Positions 24,925 to 32,935 of a stretch of DNA of 64,000 nt are shown piece after piece. Positions within the stretch are counted from its first letter, which is position 1, and the number at the start of each line of letters is the position of its first letter. Origin of the DNA: Pseudotabrizicola sp051200875 (GTDB taxonomy: Bacteria > Pseudomonadota > Alphaproteobacteria > Rhodobacterales > Rhodobacteraceae); NCBI RefSeq assembly GCF_051200875.1, contig NZ_CP195192.1:1-64000 (forward strand), written 5' to 3'. The position numbers and the translations under genes were made by a program. A model generated the notes under the pieces. It had not been told where the DNA came from. It searched no databases and worked only from the letters and a program-made list of their open reading frames with translations.

Positions 24925-25002
24925 CTGAAATCAAGCAAAAAGTTGACTGCTCCGGCTACTCTCGAGCGTGAAACCTGCGTGTCGCCGCTCAGCTGGGCGA
25001 GC

Positions 25003-25173
25003 CTACGCCGCGGCCTCGATCGGTTCGTACAGCACGCCTTGCACCTCGCCGCCGAACCAGGCGGGCTGGAGATCTCCATTGTCCCATTCGTAGAGGTAAC
25101 CGACCAGTTCGCCGGAGATCTTGGAGAGGATCCGCATGATGGGTGTGCCGGTCAAACGCGGGGCTTGGGACAT
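25003..25173 (-). CDS. Small hypothetical protein (56 residues)
   Basis: This short frame reads MSQAPRLTGTPIMRILSKIS, then a compact domain GELVGYLYEWDNGD and ending GVLYEPIEAAA. Its composition, with Tyr/Trp-Gly turns, looks like a real small beta-rich protein rather than chance, and overlapping frames on either strand do not. I recall similar small proteins on alphaproteobacterial plasmids without a known role. Upstream gagagc precedes the start. Confidence 0.6.
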   Translation of the reverse strand: MSQAPRLTGTPIMRILSKISGELVGYLYEWDNGDLQPAWFGGEVQGVLYEPIEAAA

Positions 25174-25343
25174 TCTGCTCTCCTCTGAACTCGTTATGCA
25201 AAGCGATTGATCTGTAGCGCCGTCACATTCTTGTCGGGGTCTTAGGAGCCTTATTCTGCACCTGCAACATGCAATTTGAGGTTGATAGGCGCATCGCGAA
25301 GATTCTCGCCGCTGAACGGCAAAAAACCGCGCGAATTCAGGGC

Positions 25344-25994
25344 CTAATCCTCGACCAAAGTCTCGGTCGTGACGCTCCCGGGGGGCGATTCTTCGCTCTG
25401 CGCCGCAGCGTCAGCCAGTTCAGCAAGAATCCTGTCGATCTCCTTCCAGACCAGCGGCTCGAGCTGGCCGCGGATCAGCGACCACTTGCTGCAGACATCG
25501 AGCGGGTCCTCGGTGGCCATGATCGCGGTCAGGGCCTTCGCATCCACGGCCACAGTCGTTCGCATCCGCCAGGAAGACGGTTTCGCAGTCCGGTGGTGTG
25601 CCGGCGGAACGAACTCCGGCTTCAGCTGCCAGGTCTTTGTCGCCCGCCTCAGCGCGGCCCGGACGACATGGGCCGGATTGATGCCACAGGCGACGAGGGC
25701 GGACGCTTGTCGCTCCAGAGCGGTCACCCGCACATCCACCTTCCGGGTCAGCGTGGTTTGGGGATGCACAACACCTGTCGAAGGAACCACGACATCAGGG
25801 ACAGCTTCGGCAAGGGGCGCCGGTGGCCGCTCGGGCGTCATCAGCACTGACCCCTCGCCTGCCCGCGTCATCCCAACCCCTTCAGGGTCAGTCCTCGTGA
25901 CCACCTTGCGTTGCGGTTCGACGGGCTCAGCAATCTTCAGACCTGCGGCATAGCCGGGGTCCGGGCGCGTGATCGTCGGAATCTTCTTGCGCAT
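25344..25994 (-). CDS. Hypothetical protein downstream of parA
   Basis: A 216-residue protein. The first 90 residues are proline- and basic-rich and look disordered. The middle (DVRVTALERQASALVACGIN then HVVRAALRRATKTW) is helical and could dimerise or bind DNA. It starts 4 bp after the parA stop and is therefore co-expressed, in the place a partition partner (ParB-like) or adaptor would occupy. No ParB motif is visible, so the role is left open. Confidence 0.7.
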   Translation of the reverse strand: MRKKIPTITRPDPGYAAGLKIAEPVEPQRKVVTRTDPEGVGMTRAGEGSVLMTPERPPAPLAEAVPDVVVPSTGVVHPQTTLTRKVDVRVTALERQASALVACGINPAHVVRAALRRATKTWQLKPEFVPPAHHRTAKPSSWRMRTTVAVDAKALTAIMATEDPLDVCSKWSLIRGQLEPLVWKEIDRILAELADAAAQSEESPPGSVTTETLVED

Positions 25995-25998
25995 CTCG

Positions 25999-26718
25999 TC
26001 AGGCCGCGAGGACGTTGTTGAAGATGTCGGTCGCTTCCTCCAGCGCCTCGACCATGTGGCGGACATGGGGGCGCACCAGCGGGTTCGGGTCGGTCTGCTT
26101 CTGCAGCGCGATGGCATGCAAGAGCCCCTTCTCGTCCATCTCCTTGTAGGCGTTCCGGCGCAGCATCACGGTCTCGATGAGCGGGAACATCCCGATGGCA
26201 CTCTCGATCAGCGCCGCATCCGCCTTGGTGGTCTTCGGGTCGACCATGTTCAGGACAACATGATGCCGGGGCAGCGCGGAGGCATCGTCAACGCGCGCGG
26301 CGAGTTGCCGGAACCAGTCGACTGTCTGTCCGCCGACGTCGAAATCCGAGGTCGAGAGCATGACCGGCGTGACGATGTGATCGGCGAGCACCGCGATCTC
26401 GTCGGACCATTCGGCCCCTACCCCGGCGGTGTCGATGAAGACGAAATCCGCCGAACCGTCCAGGTAGACCTGTTCGATCATCCGGTCGACGTCGCCGACG
26501 CTTTCTGCCACCGACGAGCGCAGCTGCGGTGAGCCATACCCTGCCCCTTCGGCGCGCGCGTGCCAGGACGACAGCACGCCGGTGCTGTCGGTATCGATGA
26601 GCATCACCCGGCGCCCGGCGGCGACGGCCGCGCTGATCAGGGCGCGGGAGAGCGTGGTCTTGCCACTCCCCCCCTTCCGGGCCATCGCGGCGATCACCAC
26701 GAGGTTGTCGTTGGGCAT
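25999..26718 (-). CDS. parA: ParA/MinD-family ATPase
   Basis: A 239-residue P-loop ATPase with the deviant Walker A KGGSGKTT (15-22), followed by MLIDTDSTGVLSSW (Walker A' region) and a FVFIDTAGVGAEWSD switch. It is a small ParA without an N-terminal DNA-binding domain, as on plasmids and integrative elements. It is divergent from mobC/mobA across a repeat-rich 490-bp region. It may position the element or its relaxosome (VirC1-like role). The downstream gene is probably its partner. Confidence 0.9.
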   Translation of the reverse strand: MPNDNLVVIAAMARKGGSGKTTLSRALISAAVAAGRRVMLIDTDSTGVLSSWHARAEGAGYGSPQLRSSVAESVGDVDRMIEQVYLDGSADFVFIDTAGVGAEWSDEIAVLADHIVTPVMLSTSDFDVGGQTVDWFRQLAARVDDASALPRHHVVLNMVDPKTTKADAALIESAIGMFPLIETVMLRRNAYKEMDEKGLLHAIALQKQTDPNPLVRPHVRHMVEALEEATDIFNNVLAA

Positions 26719-27034
26719 CTGGGCATCTCCGTCGAGAATGGTGAAATGTCACAAAACGATTGCCGCGTCGGTATCCCGACCAATTGTGGACGTCAAGCAT
26801 TGTGCGGACCGCGCGAGACATAGGGCAGTCGGCGTGGCGCACCCTCCGGGGCGCGGGTCGCACGCCGCACCCGACACGGGACGTGGTCCGTGCATCGGGG
26901 TGCGTAGCGCAGGCGGCGTGTGACGCGGCGCACTGGACGTAAGACGGGTGCCAGATGCCCGAAAGCATCGCGCAGAAGACGGCACGCAGAAGACGGGAAA
27001 CGGGCCGCGGAACGCGGAAGACGGGGCGCGAAGC

Positions 27035-27071
27035 GCATCCCGCGGGCTGCAGAATGCAGCGCGCGGGATGC
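27035..27071. repeat. 37-bp inverted repeat
   Basis: GCATCCCGCG (27035-27044) and CGCGGGATGC (27062-27071) are perfect 10-bp arms, with nested CTGCA/TGCAG (27047-27051, 27055-27059). It would extrude a stable cruciform or hairpin. Confidence 0.7.
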
Positions 27072-27088
27072 ACTCCGCAGAAGACGTC

Positions 27089-27115
27089 AAATCGCCCTTG
27101 CAGGGCGATTTTCTA
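27089..27115. repeat. Perfect 10-bp stem-loop
   Basis: AAATCGCCCT and AGGGCGATTT enclose a 3-nt loop (27089-27111), followed by ttct. Similar to a terminator but placed upstream of mobC, so a relaxosome or attenuator element is possible. Confidence 0.6.
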
Positions 27116-27121
27116 CATTGA

Positions 27122-27174
27122 GTACAAGCCCTTATGACCGACTCCACTTGCGTTGGGAGTCGGCGGGCTTGTAC
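27122..27174. repeat. 53-bp two-part inverted repeat ahead of mobC
   Basis: GTACAAGCCC (27122-27131) pairs with GGGCTTGTAC (27165-27174), and inside it CCGACTCC (27138-27145) pairs with GGAGTCGG (27156-27163). It ends 34 bp before the mobC start, so it may be the relaxase/MobC binding site or the mobC operator. Confidence 0.7.
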
Positions 27175-27208
27175 GAAGTTGGCAAGAAATAGGAACGTTA
27201 ACTTCAAA

Positions 27209-27796
27209 ATGCCCCGCCGTCGCAGACTGTCAGAGATCGAGCGATCGACCATCGCCCAGAACCGCCGGAGCGGCGTCCCTGCGGCGTCTCTGGCCACGCG
27301 CTACGATGTCAGCCTGAAGACGATCTACAACGTGGTGAACCACTGGGGTGAGCGTCAGACAGCGAACGGCAGCCGTTCGCGGGTTGTGGGGATCCGGGTC
27401 TCGGAAGAAGACCTGCGCCGGTTCGATGCCGCCCTGTCGCGGCGCGGGATCGCGCATCGCTCGGATGCCATGCGCCGCCTGATGCTGGCGGCCGAGAGTG
27501 TCTTCCTGCCCGACGACGAGATGTGCGACGAGCTGCGCAGCCTCGGTGCCGCGCTCAACCGGGTCGGCAACAACGTGAACCAGATCGCACGACGTCTGAA
27601 CGAAGCCAAGGTGCGGGGCGAGAGACTGTCCTACCCGGCCTCAAGTCACCGTGACGTCCGCGCGCTTGCGGGTCTGGTCTTCGATCTGGCCGACCAGGTC
27701 CAGGAGATGTCGCGTGCGCGGCGCAGCCAGCTGGACCTTGAGATCAGCTCTGCCCTGGCGGGCCTCGCCGGGAGGGATGAGAATGGCGCCGAGTGA
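27209..27796 (+). CDS. mobC: Mobilisation protein MobC with N-terminal HTH
   Basis: A 195-residue basic protein. Residues 8-45 form a helix-turn-helix (RSGVPAASLATRYDVSLKTI). The rest is a MobC-type relaxosome domain, with GIRVSEEDLRRFDAALSRRG and the typical LGAALNRVGNNVNQIARRLN. The ATG at 27209 is preferred over one 25 residues upstream, which would start inside the inverted repeat. It overlaps the relaxase gene by 14 bp. MobC opens DNA at oriT and helps the relaxase nick. Confidence 0.85.
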   Translation: MPRRRRLSEIERSTIAQNRRSGVPAASLATRYDVSLKTIYNVVNHWGERQTANGSRSRVVGIRVSEEDLRRFDAALSRRGIAHRSDAMRRLMLAAESVFLPDDEMCDELRSLGAALNRVGNNVNQIARRLNEAKVRGERLSYPASSHRDVRALAGLVFDLADQVQEMSRARRSQLDLEISSALAGLAGRDENGAE

Positions 27797-30131
27797 CCGG
27801 GTCCGGGGCATCGACCCGGCGCTCTTTGACCGCGGCTGGAGCCGGGTTTCGGGATCCTGGCAGGGGCTTTCCAGGGGCGCGCAGATGGTTCGGGCCGCGC
27901 GCGGCTATTCGCCAGCGATCTTCAAGGCTATCTCGAAAGGGGGCTGCCACACCGGGGCGCAGCTACGGGCGCAGCTCACATATCTCACGACGAAGTCGAC
28001 CCATATCCTCGACAGTCGCGGCACCCATGACGGGAAGAAGCAGCTCTCGGAAGCCGAGATCAACCGAGTGGCGCGGCGGTTCGAGAACCAGTGGAACGAG
28101 CGCTACAGCCCCAAGCTTGGCCATACGTCGCATCTGCTGATGGCATTCCCGGTTGGAACCAGCGGCAAGGAGGTGCGCGATATCACCCAGGCGGTCTGCG
28201 AGAGGTTCTTTCAAGGTGAGGGGTCGCAATTCGACTATATTGCTGCAATACACCAAGATCGCGCGCATCCACATGCGCATATCGTTCTGAACCGCCGCAG
28301 CAAGGATGGCGAAATGTTCTTTCTCGGGAAGGATCATCACTTCAACTACGACGCCTTCCGCGAGGCGATGGTCGAGGCAGCCCAAGTCCATGGGATCCGC
28401 CTTGAGGCGACGCGCCGTCTGGACCGAGGCGTCACGACCTACCGCGCCGAGATCGATGAAATCTACAAGGCCCGCGACGAGGGCCGTCCCCCTGTTGAGC
28501 GCCAGAGAACCGGCGCTGACCTGGCGGCCGCGCTGGAAACCGTCAGGCACAACGCGTTGATCTACCGCGGGCTCGCGGCAGAGGCGTCACGCTCGAATTT
28601 CGAAGACGTGGCCGAGGCGCTCGAGAAGGCCAGCACCATCCTTGCCAGCGGCGGTCAGATTCAATCTGACGGAGCCATCTACATGTCCCAAGACGAAGCA
28701 GCGTTCGACACGCTGATCACAGAGTTTTCTCAGAACATTCGCCAGATCGAGGCGGCAATCGACAGGGCGCCGGCGGCCGAGAGGCCGGTGATCGAGCGCA
28801 AGCTGACCGACGTACTGGCCTCGGTCGCGCATTTGAACCCGCTCGGGGATCGCTCTGCCGCCCTGGTCGATGCCCCGTCCCGGGACGGTATCTATGCAAG
28901 GCCGAACATAGGTGAAGATCACCTCGCTCGGCTGGCTGATGAGGACGTGCCCCCGAAGCTGGTTGCGGCCCTGCAAGGCACGGGCATTGAAGCCGAGGCT
29001 GTGGCCGCGCGCCTGCGGGAAGGGGCAGGCAATGCCGCATTGGAACGCCAGTGGCTGGCACAGGATCTTCAGGCGATTGCAAAGGAAGGGGGACTCGATC
29101 TGGAGAGACCTGCGGAGAGGGAAGACGCACTCGACAGGCTGGAAGCCGTGCATGTTCGGCTGGGCGATGTCCTGACCGACGTACGCGTCCTTCGCGCGCT
29201 AACCGAGATCGACGAGGTGGACGACGCTGAGCCAGCGCTTGGTGAGCGGTTGACGACACCTGGGAGTGATCTCGCGCAAGATGGGTCCGACATCTTTGCC
29301 CCATCGGAGCGGCAGGCGTTCAGAGCGCTGGTGGCGCAGTTCCGCCGGACGGATTTCGATCATCCGTTCTCCGACGACCCGTCCGTCCGGCGGGCGGGCG
29401 CCGTGGAGGTTGAAGAGGCCCGCGCCGCGTTCGACGCCTATGCGCAGAGATCTCTGCAGCATGCCGAATTGGCCTCGATGGCTTGGGAACAGATGACTGA
29501 CAGTCGAATGCCGCCGCAATATGCGGTATCGGAGCAGGACCGCGCGCTTCATGCCGGCGACATGGACCTCGCCTTGCGGGATCCTTCGGATCATCTCGGT
29601 CCGATCACCGACGAGCTCCGCACCCTCGCCCGCTATCGCACGGAGATGCCGGATGAAGAGTTCGGGCAGGCCGTCCAGGACGAAATCAATCACCTTCGTT
29701 CGCTCGGCGCGTCGCGTGCCTATATCAGCGAGCGCAGTTTCGAGATCGAGCACCAGGCGCGACAGGACTACGCCGAGCGTCGGTATCTGGAAGAGACAGC
29801 GCCAACCGTTATGGCCTTTGTGCGAAGCGCCGACGTCGGGACCCCGGCCTCCGAGGCAGAGCAGCAGGACATCGTCCGGCAAATAAACGAGCGACTAAGC
29901 CCCGACACAATCGACGCGCTGAGGGCGGGAAACGCAGAAGTCCTCGACAAGTTCACCGAGGATCCGCTGCGCCAGCTGGAACTCGCCAAAACCTATCTCC
30001 AGAGCAGCGAGGTGACCGCGCATGGCCCGGCCATGGAGCGCGTTCTCGATGCTTTGGCCGAAGAGCAGATCGAGGCGCAGCGCGCACGCCACGCTGCGGC
30101 AGATGGCGAGAAGGGGATCACCCATGGATAA
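27783..30131 (+). CDS. MOBP-type relaxase (VirD2/MobA-like)
   Basis: A 782-residue relaxase. The N-terminal 270 residues form the HUH nuclease: candidate nicking tyrosine in AQLTYLTTKST, and metal site IHQDRAHPHAHIVLN with the His triad. The long C-terminal part is acidic and helical, probably for recruitment or secretion through the coupling protein. The start at 27783 overlaps mobC by 14 bp, and the end overlaps virD4 by 8 bp. No primase or helicase domain was seen in it; those functions may come from the toprim and helicase genes to the left. Confidence 0.9.
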   Translation: MAPSDRVRGIDPALFDRGWSRVSGSWQGLSRGAQMVRAARGYSPAIFKAISKGGCHTGAQLRAQLTYLTTKSTHILDSRGTHDGKKQLSEAEINRVARRFENQWNERYSPKLGHTSHLLMAFPVGTSGKEVRDITQAVCERFFQGEGSQFDYIAAIHQDRAHPHAHIVLNRRSKDGEMFFLGKDHHFNYDAFREAMVEAAQVHGIRLEATRRLDRGVTTYRAEIDEIYKARDEGRPPVERQRTGADLAAALETVRHNALIYRGLAAEASRSNFEDVAEALEKASTILASGGQIQSDGAIYMSQDEAAFDTLITEFSQNIRQIEAAIDRAPAAERPVIERKLTDVLASVAHLNPLGDRSAALVDAPSRDGIYARPNIGEDHLARLADEDVPPKLVAALQGTGIEAEAVAARLREGAGNAALERQWLAQDLQAIAKEGGLDLERPAEREDALDRLEAVHVRLGDVLTDVRVLRALTEIDEVDDAEPALGERLTTPGSDLAQDGSDIFAPSERQAFRALVAQFRRTDFDHPFSDDPSVRRAGAVEVEEARAAFDAYAQRSLQHAELASMAWEQMTDSRMPPQYAVSEQDRALHAGDMDLALRDPSDHLGPITDELRTLARYRTEMPDEEFGQAVQDEINHLRSLGASRAYISERSFEIEHQARQDYAERRYLEETAPTVMAFVRSADVGTPASEAEQQDIVRQINERLSPDTIDALRAGNAEVLDKFTEDPLRQLELAKTYLQSSEVTAHGPAMERVLDALAEEQIEAQRARHAAADGEKGITHG

Positions 30132-32106
30132 AGGCAAGATTGCCCTCGGTGTGTTGAGCCTCGTGCTGGTCGGCCTTGCCATGGGTTATGTCGTGGCGAC
30201 CGGCTTTGTCATGTTCCGCTATGGGCTTTCGCCCACACGTTTCGACGTCACCCTGCTGGCCCGCGAATATCGGGGTCTGTCTCAGTCTGCACCGAAAGAC
30301 TTCCTCTGGGTGAACCTCATCCTTGGCGGCTTCGGTCTAGCATCGCTGATGCTGAGCGTCACGCTTCTGGGGGATGCATTGACTCGCTTCGGGACGACGC
30401 ATTGGCAGACCCGCAGCGAGATGAAGAGGAACGGCTTCTTTGCCAAGCCCGGCGGCGGCTTCCTTCTGGGCAAGCTTGGCTCCCCGAACTCCAGGCGCCC
30501 GTTCCTTGTCTCAAAAACCTTCCCCCACGCTCTGATCGTGGCGCCCACGGGCCGGGGCAAGGGCGTGGGGTTCGTGATACCGAACCTGCTGACCTACAAG
30601 GGCTCGGCCGTGGTGCTCGACGTGAAAGGCGAGAACTTCCGCGAGACATCGCGCTTCCGCGCCAGCATGGGGGACAAGGTATTCCGCTTCGCGCCGACCG
30701 ACTGGGACCGACCGACGCATCGCTACAACCCGCTTGCGCGCATCGCGGCCATGACCAACCCCAACCGGCAGCAAATGGAGCTAAAACTCACCGCCAAGCT
30801 CTTCCTGCAAACCGACAACGAAAAGCTGAGCGGGCTTCTGGCCGGGGGCATCGACCTCTTCGTGGCGGCCGGTCTTCTGGCCTTCGAGCGCGGCGTGCCG
30901 ACCATCGGCGAGATTTACCGCATCTCAGCCTCGGGGGGCGACAAGCAGAAGGAATATTTGAAGCGTTCGCAGGAGGTGAAGAACACCTCGGCCAAGCTGA
31001 TCTTTGAGCGCATGGCTTCGACCAACAATGACACCCTGACCTCCTACCTCTCGCTTCTCATGACATCGGGTCTCGACACCTGGGACAACCGCGCGATCGA
31101 CGCGGCCACCGCGACATCTGATTTCTCGTTCCGGGATATCCGCCGCCGCCCGCATGCGATCTATCTTGTGGTCGAGTCAGAGATGATCCGCCCACTTGCC
31201 CCGCTGATCCGCCTCTTCTTTTCGGACCTGATTGCCTCGCTGCAGGCGCAGGAACCCGGCGATGACGAGCCGTGGCCCGTGATGATCATGCTCGACGAGT
31301 TCGACCGACTGGGGAAGATGCCGATCGTCGCCGAGAGCATCAAGACTCTGCGCTCCTTCGGCGGAAACCTCGCCATAGTGACCCAGACGATCCCCGCGCT
31401 GGACGAGATCTATGGTGAGAACACCCGCAGGTCGCTTCAGGGCGGCGCAGGCGTGAAGCTCTACCTCACCCCATCCGAGCAGAAGACCATCGAGGAACTG
31501 AGCCAGGCCGTCGGCAAGACCACCAAGCGTGTGGTGACCCGCTCCCGCGCTGTTGGACGCAATCCGTTCGAAGGGCGCAGCGTATCGGAACGGACCGAGG
31601 ATACGCCGCTCCTGACCGAGGATGAGGCACGGCGCATGGACCTCGATGAAGTCATCCTTGTGATCGACGCGCAAATGCCGATCCGGGCGAGAAGGGTGAA
31701 GTATTTCGAGGACCCGGTGTTGAAGGTACTGCACGCCGGTCAATCGGGAAGCTTCCCATATCCGGACGAGGACGGCCTTCGGCGGGACCGACAGATGTCC
31801 GAGACTCGCGAGACGGTCGAGAAGCTTAAGCAGGAGCTGCAGGAAGTGCGGGCGGCAGCAGGGGCGCAGGGGGCTGATACTGCTGCATTGCCAAAAACGC
31901 CACAACCTTCCTCGAGAGAGCCGCTCGATCCTAAGCCTGCGCTGAAAGGCCGGGCGCGCGGGAGGGCCGCGCGGTCCGCTGCAGGAGGCGGAGGGTCAGG
32001 TCAGCTGTCGATCAATCTCGCAGAATTGGGGCTCCAAGAGACAGACAGGTCAGTCTTGGCGGCAGCTGTTCAGACGACACGATCAATCATAGAAGTACAT
32101 GGTTAA
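30124..32106 (+). CDS. VirD4/TraG-type conjugative coupling protein
   Basis: A 660-residue protein. Two N-terminal membrane segments (about 7-30 and 58-80) anchor it. The ATPase has Walker A APTGRGKGVGF (near 140) and Walker B MIMLDEFDRLGKM (near 390), with VTQTIPALDEIYG typical of T4CPs. It links the relaxosome to a type IV secretion channel. No VirB/Trb channel genes lie in the window, so this element needs a helper or genes outside it. The C-terminal 100 residues are low-complexity (AlaGlyArg-rich). Confidence 0.95.
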   Translation: MDKGKIALGVLSLVLVGLAMGYVVATGFVMFRYGLSPTRFDVTLLAREYRGLSQSAPKDFLWVNLILGGFGLASLMLSVTLLGDALTRFGTTHWQTRSEMKRNGFFAKPGGGFLLGKLGSPNSRRPFLVSKTFPHALIVAPTGRGKGVGFVIPNLLTYKGSAVVLDVKGENFRETSRFRASMGDKVFRFAPTDWDRPTHRYNPLARIAAMTNPNRQQMELKLTAKLFLQTDNEKLSGLLAGGIDLFVAAGLLAFERGVPTIGEIYRISASGGDKQKEYLKRSQEVKNTSAKLIFERMASTNNDTLTSYLSLLMTSGLDTWDNRAIDAATATSDFSFRDIRRRPHAIYLVVESEMIRPLAPLIRLFFSDLIASLQAQEPGDDEPWPVMIMLDEFDRLGKMPIVAESIKTLRSFGGNLAIVTQTIPALDEIYGENTRRSLQGGAGVKLYLTPSEQKTIEELSQAVGKTTKRVVTRSRAVGRNPFEGRSVSERTEDTPLLTEDEARRMDLDEVILVIDAQMPIRARRVKYFEDPVLKVLHAGQSGSFPYPDEDGLRRDRQMSETRETVEKLKQELQEVRAAAGAQGADTAALPKTPQPSSREPLDPKPALKGRARGRAARSAAGGGGSGQLSINLAELGLQETDRSVLAAAVQTTRSIIEVHG

Positions 32107-32401
32107 TTAACGGCCGCTGCCGCGCGGACGATCTCGTCCCGGCTTTCGAAGATGCGCACACGGATCGCACATCTGTATTCCCTACCCGCCTCATGTTGCT
32201 AAGGAGTCGGTCCGATCCTCCATGATCCCGGTCCGGTGATCAAGCCTGACGCCCGCGTGGACCTAGTCGCATATTTTCGTGCCAATTGGCATGGCGTGCG
32301 CTCCGCCCAATTCCGAAACCGGGCAGTACATGCTCTTTTTCAGTGATCGCCCGACCTTCAACTCGGAAAGAGGAAAAGCAGATCCCGGCAATCGGCCGAA
32401 A
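32107..32401. other. Junction region between mobile element and denitrification island
   Basis: A 295-bp stretch without a recognised gene. A short plus-strand frame (from about 32236) reads like a gene fragment but matches no family I know. The minus-strand operon ends at 32402 and the coupling protein ends at 32106, so this is a likely edge of the mobile element. No tRNA end or clear att repeat was found. Confidence 0.4.
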
Positions 32402-32923
32402 TCAGACCAGTTCGTCCGCCGACGCTGTCACCTCGTTTACCCACGCCATCAGCGCTGCGGGTTCGGATGGCAACTGGATTGCCAGCCCTTCCGCGAAACT
32501 TTCGAAGGCAGGTCGGTTGAGCGTATTGAGTCCGACCAGTACCGGGATCTCCATCGCAACCGCCTCGGCGATCACGTCGCGGAACCCCCGCCCCTCCGCC
32601 TCGTGCTTTCCGAACTTGTTGACGATCAGCAGGTCCGCGCCGGACGACAGGCTCACCTTGACCAGCCCGACCGCCGTTTCCAGCGCGGCCGGGTCGAGGC
32701 GGCACCCTCGCGCCTGCGACCCGAGGTCCTGGCTGATGCGCAGAACGGGACCATCGGGCAGCACCCGCACATCCATGTCGCAGGGGCCGGCATCGGCGCG
32801 CTCGCTGTTGATCTGGACGGTGCCGCAGCATTTGAGGCCCCGGGCTGCGAGGTCCGCTGCCAGCCGTTCAAGCACCAGATCCGTATCGCCGCGTCCTGGC
32901 GCCATCGTGTAGGCGAGTTTCAT
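32402..32923 (-). CDS. DUF2478 family protein (first copy)
   Basis: A 173-residue protein of the DUF2478 family, usually encoded beside molybdenum enzyme genes. The N-terminal MAPGRGDTDLVLERLA resembles a P-loop strand-loop-helix but lacks the GK(S/T) lysine, so NTP hydrolysis is doubtful. The signature LLIVNKFGKHEAEGRGFRD lies near residues 98-116, and CDMDVRVLPDG gives a possible metal-binding cysteine. It is the last gene of the nar operon, 12 bp after moeA. A role in molybdenum cofactor handling is inferred from context. A second copy is at 52104-52637. Confidence 0.85.
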   Translation of the reverse strand: MKLAYTMAPGRGDTDLVLERLAADLAARGLKCCGTVQINSERADAGPCDMDVRVLPDGPVLRISQDLGSQARGCRLDPAALETAVGLVKVSLSSGADLLIVNKFGKHEAEGRGFRDVIAEAVAMEIPVLVGLNTLNRPAFESFAEGLAIQLPSEPAALMAWVNEVTASADELV

Positions 32924-32935
32924 GTCCGGGCTCCT

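Larger units (their letters stand above)
24673..25002. promoter_or_regulatory. 330-bp intergenic region ahead of the AAA ATPase gene
   Basis: No gene was recognised. It holds four phased GTTGC repeats (24687-24758) and two inverted repeats (24864-24897 and 24899-24924) in an AT-rich stretch, unlike the surrounding GC-rich DNA. It should contain the promoter of the AAA/S8/HEPN-like operon. Confidence 0.55.
26719..27208. other. Repeat-rich control region, candidate oriT
   Basis: A 490-bp divergent gap between parA and mobC without a convincing gene. It holds near-identical CGCAGAAGACGG repeats at 26971, 26985, 27013 (one change) and 27076, and three strong inverted repeats (27035-27071, 27089-27111, 27122-27174). 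Location directly upstream of mobC and the relaxase is the classical place for an oriT. The left part (26760-26940) is GC-rich and low in complexity, with many CGCA/GCGT runs. Confidence 0.6.

Noticed and set aside
24943..25201. Longer frames on both strands around the 56-residue gene (24943-25188 plus, 24989-25201 minus)
   Set aside because: They lack protein-like composition; the 56-residue frame between them explains the open reading better.
26940..27110. Repeats upstream of mobC as a CRISPR array
   Set aside because: Repeats are 12 bp with irregular spacing and no cas genes are present.
26749..27297. 182-residue minus-strand frame and others in the parA-mobC gap
   Set aside because: They run through repeats and low-complexity GC-rich sequence, repeat Arg/Cys/Pro patterns, and overlap the mobC start.
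19179..32211. 11-bp direct repeat AAGGAGTCGGT at 19179-19189 and 32201-32211 as att sites
   Set aside because: Hundreds of 11-bp matches are expected by chance in 64 kb, and neither copy lies in a tRNA end.
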